From Candidatus Poribacteria bacterium (GTDB lineage: Bacteria; Poribacteria; WGA-4E; WGA-3G), in the NCBI GenBank assembly GCA_022821495.1, contig JAJEDN010000012.1:1-43939 (forward strand): a DNA stretch of 43,939 nt. The letters run 5' to 3'. The position numbers and the translations under genes are program-made. The notes below the pieces were generated by a model, which made no database searches, was not told where the DNA came from, and saw only the letters and a list, made by a program, of their open reading frames with translations. Shown here piece after piece: positions 42,715-43,939 of the stretch. The stretch's first letter is position 1. Each line of letters begins with the position of its first letter.

Positions 42715-43557
42715 TCAGACTTTCACAACGAATTCGCACCCTTGCTGAAACCATTCTCGAAGGATTGTGTCTTCAGTGTAAGTCCGTTTTGCCTGAGAAC
42801 CTGACGCTTTTGAGATGTCTATTGTTGCCGAAACGATGGTGTCCCCGAAAAATCCAGCCTCTGTGATGACGTTACCATCCGGATGCACAATCTTTGAGTT
42901 GCCGTGTGATGACCCGGGTGACCGAAAATCGTCAGGATTTGCAGGTGTATTCGCCATCGCAAGGTAAATCCCGTTCTCCGTCGCCCGTGAGATCGGCATT
43001 GCACGATACGCGGACAACTTATATTCCGATAACAAACCTGACTCACACGAGCAGAAAATGCAGAGTTGCGCGCCCATCGCCGCGGGTAGTTTGACCAACT
43101 CTGGGTAGCGGACATCGTGGCAGATGATAAAACAACAGTCAACACCTGCAAGCTGTACGATCGGTAGTTTACCACGATTGTTAATACACCACTTCTCTCC
43201 GGCGAGGAAAGTCTTACCGTACCGGTATTTCAGGCTCCCTTGTTGATCGAAGATCGCTAAATCGTTGTGCCAATTCTCGCCATCGTGGTGTGCGGAACCG
43301 ACGACAACAGCCATGGAGTGCCGACGCGCAGCCTCGGCAATCTTCGCTTCGGCTTCTTTGAACACCTGTGGCGAAATGCGTTCCCAATAATCTGTCCGGC
43401 AACAGTAGCCGAACAGGCACCCTTCCGGGAACACCGCAATCTGGATCTCCATCTCCGCACACATTTCAATCTGTTGAAGTACTTTCGCGGTACTTGCAGA
43501 AACATCTTCGCTTGTGAGCAACTGACACGCCGCCACTTTAATCTGGTTATCAGCCAT
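42715..43557 (-). CDS. Carbon-nitrogen hydrolase (nitrilase superfamily)
   Basis: 280 residues from ATG 43557, chosen for GGGGGA just upstream and the standard opening IKVAACQL (the frame is open to 43653). Catalytic triad visible: E45 (FPEGCLFGY), K115 (YGKTFLAG), C146 (FIICHDVRYPE). These enzymes hydrolyse amides or nitriles such as N-carbamoyl amino acids. Single gene in opposite direction to the broken enolase-type gene. Confidence 0.92.
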   Translation of the reverse strand: MADNQIKVAACQLLTSEDVSASTAKVLQQIEMCAEMEIQIAVFPEGCLFGYCCRTDYWERISPQVFKEAEAKIAEAARRHSMAVVVGSAHHDGENWHNDLAIFDQQGSLKYRYGKTFLAGEKWCINNRGKLPIVQLAGVDCCFIICHDVRYPELVKLPAAMGAQLCIFCSCESGLLSEYKLSAYRAMPISRATENGIYLAMANTPANPDDFRSPGSSHGNSKIVHPDGNVITEAGFFGDTIVSATIDISKASGSQAKRTYTEDTILREWFQQGCEFVVKV

Positions 43558-43701
43558 CTGAATGTCCCCCTTCACGTTTTTGGTATTGTAGCACATCTGC
43601 CCGTTTGATTCAAGCATTGAAGGTATCTGGTAAATGCAGAAACCTGTTGACATGCGCCATGCAATTTGATATAAGAGTTAGGTATTTACTATGAAGTCAG
43701 C

Positions 43702-43709
43702 GCAGGAGA
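43702..43709 (+). promoter_or_regulatory. Ribosome binding site of the broken enolase-type gene
   Basis: CAGGAGAA about 8 nt before ATG 43717. Confidence 0.6.
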
Positions 43710-43716
43710 ATAGATT

Positions 43717-43784
43717 ATGAAAATTACTGACATCAAACCTTATCCGGTTTGGGTAGGACACAGAAATCAACACATTGGTCATAG
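43717..43784 (+). pseudogene. 5' end of an enolase-superfamily gene interrupted by an IS605-type element
   Basis: ATG 43717 begins MKITDIKPYPVWVGHRNQ, the characteristic opening of D-galactonate dehydratase-like enzymes. After about 20 codons the sequence becomes the right end of an IS200/IS605-type element (from about 43785, minus strand). The frame stays open by chance to the window's end, but homology to the enzyme stops there. The rest of the gene, if present, lies beyond the element outside this window. Confidence 0.7.
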
Positions 43785-43869
43785 GTACCCACAACCTGAA
43801 GGTTGGGGCTTGTGCTTCCTCGCGACTGCGGTTTTCTCTAAGAGTCCACCGTCTGACTGTCGCTCCACT
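43785..43869 (-). ncRNA. TnpB-associated right-end (omega/re) RNA scaffold
   Basis: 85 nt directly downstream of the tnpB stop codon, nearly the same as the orphan copy at 31068-31153. The terminal hairpin CCCCAACC, TTCA, GGTTGTGGG precedes TAC and the element boundary. By the known logic of TnpB elements the guide is the flanking sequence read on the minus strand from 43784 (CTATGACCAATGTGTTGATT), i.e. the interrupted gene. The scaffold probably also includes part of the tnpB coding end. Confidence 0.7.
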
Positions 43870-43939
43870 TTAGGCAGCCAAGCCTGCCCGTTTGATATTC
43901 ATCGCAGCGTTGACGTCTCTGTCGTGGTGGGAACCACAT
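43870..43939 (-). CDS. tnpB: TnpB (IS200/IS605 family), C-terminal end, partial
   Basis: The last 22 codons, cut by the window edge, read CGSHHDRDVNAAMNIKRAGL followed by AA and a stop. The C of the final zinc-ribbon pair, and the D-R-D-x-N-A-A-x-N-I motif with the third RuvC catalytic Asp, are the hallmarks of TnpB, the RNA-guided nuclease of IS200/IS605 transposons. Nothing upstream can be judged. Confidence 0.85.
   Translation of the reverse strand, partial: CGSHHDRDVNAAMNIKRAGLAA

Noticed and set aside
43558..43653. Upstream start of the carbon-nitrogen hydrolase at 43653
   Set aside because: The standard family N-terminus begins at 43557, which has a GGGGGA ribosome binding site; the extra 32 residues are not family-like.
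43717..43939. A 74-codon open frame to the window edge as an intact gene
   Set aside because: After about 22 codons the sequence is the reverse strand of the TnpB right-end RNA and tnpB, so the continued openness is accidental.

Overview
The window reads as chromosomal DNA of an uncultured bacterium. The proteins (sulfatase, sialidase-like BNR protein, enolase-superfamily sugar-acid dehydratases, phytanoyl-CoA dioxygenase, very large C25 protease with a FlgD-like C-terminus, LamG protein), roughly balanced base composition, frequent TTG/GTG starts and dense repeats resemble Candidatus Poribacteria. That placement is inference from gene flavour, not a search.

Layout. (1) 1-3.1 kb: metallo-beta-lactamase-fold hydrolase, PurE, RraA-like and NIPSNAP proteins, each behind repeat-rich leaders. 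(2) 3.3-9.75 kb: one giant minus-strand C25 (gingipain-like) secreted protease. (3) 9.9-11.6 kb: PdxA and an S4 RNA-binding protein, both carrying a short repeat inserted in frame. (4) 11.7-18.05 kb: proteostasis block tig-clpP-clpX-lon (minus), with six tRNA genes upstream behind a consensus promoter; ClpX has two N-terminal zinc-binding domains. (5) 19-26.4 kb: DUF58, macro-domain, MFS transporter, tRNA-Leu, LamG, gamma-glutamylcyclotransferase, sulfatase, aminotransferase. (6) 26.5-27.5 kb: decayed patch of nuclease-like fragments, palindromes and a 12-bp tandem repeat. (7) 27.5-30.5 kb: asd-mtnK-dnaJ-type run (minus). (8) 30.7-31.15 kb: degenerate IS200/IS605-type TnpB remnant that keeps its right-end RNA and has a promoter-like sequence upstream. 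(9) 31.2-36.1 kb: HU with a perfect sigma-70 promoter and terminator, sugar GHMP kinase, MoxR, an overlapping small-ORF/nucleotidyltransferase pair, UDP-glucose dehydrogenase. (10) 36.2-43.6 kb: DUF309, zinc ribbon, enolase-superfamily enzyme and BNR sialidase-like protein, methyltransferase + PhyH dioxygenase, Nudix + amidohydrolase, carbon-nitrogen hydrolase. (11) right edge: the start of a second enolase-superfamily gene cut by an IS605-type element whose tnpB tail and right-end RNA are visible.

The most unusual content is the repeat ecology. A 24-bp palindrome-containing unit occurs about nine times between 2.7 and 11.5 kb, in frame inside at least three proteins (C25 protease, PdxA, S4 protein), in the manner of Rickettsia palindromic elements. 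A family of intergenic hairpins has arms of degenerate heptamers around a TTAAGAG...CTCTTAA core. A leader repeat carrying a Shine-Dalgarno sequence precedes six start sites, two of which lack a usable start codon at the repeat/gene junction. Two TnpB-type right-end RNAs share about 86 nt. No CRISPR array, rRNA operon, prophage or recognisable defence island was seen.
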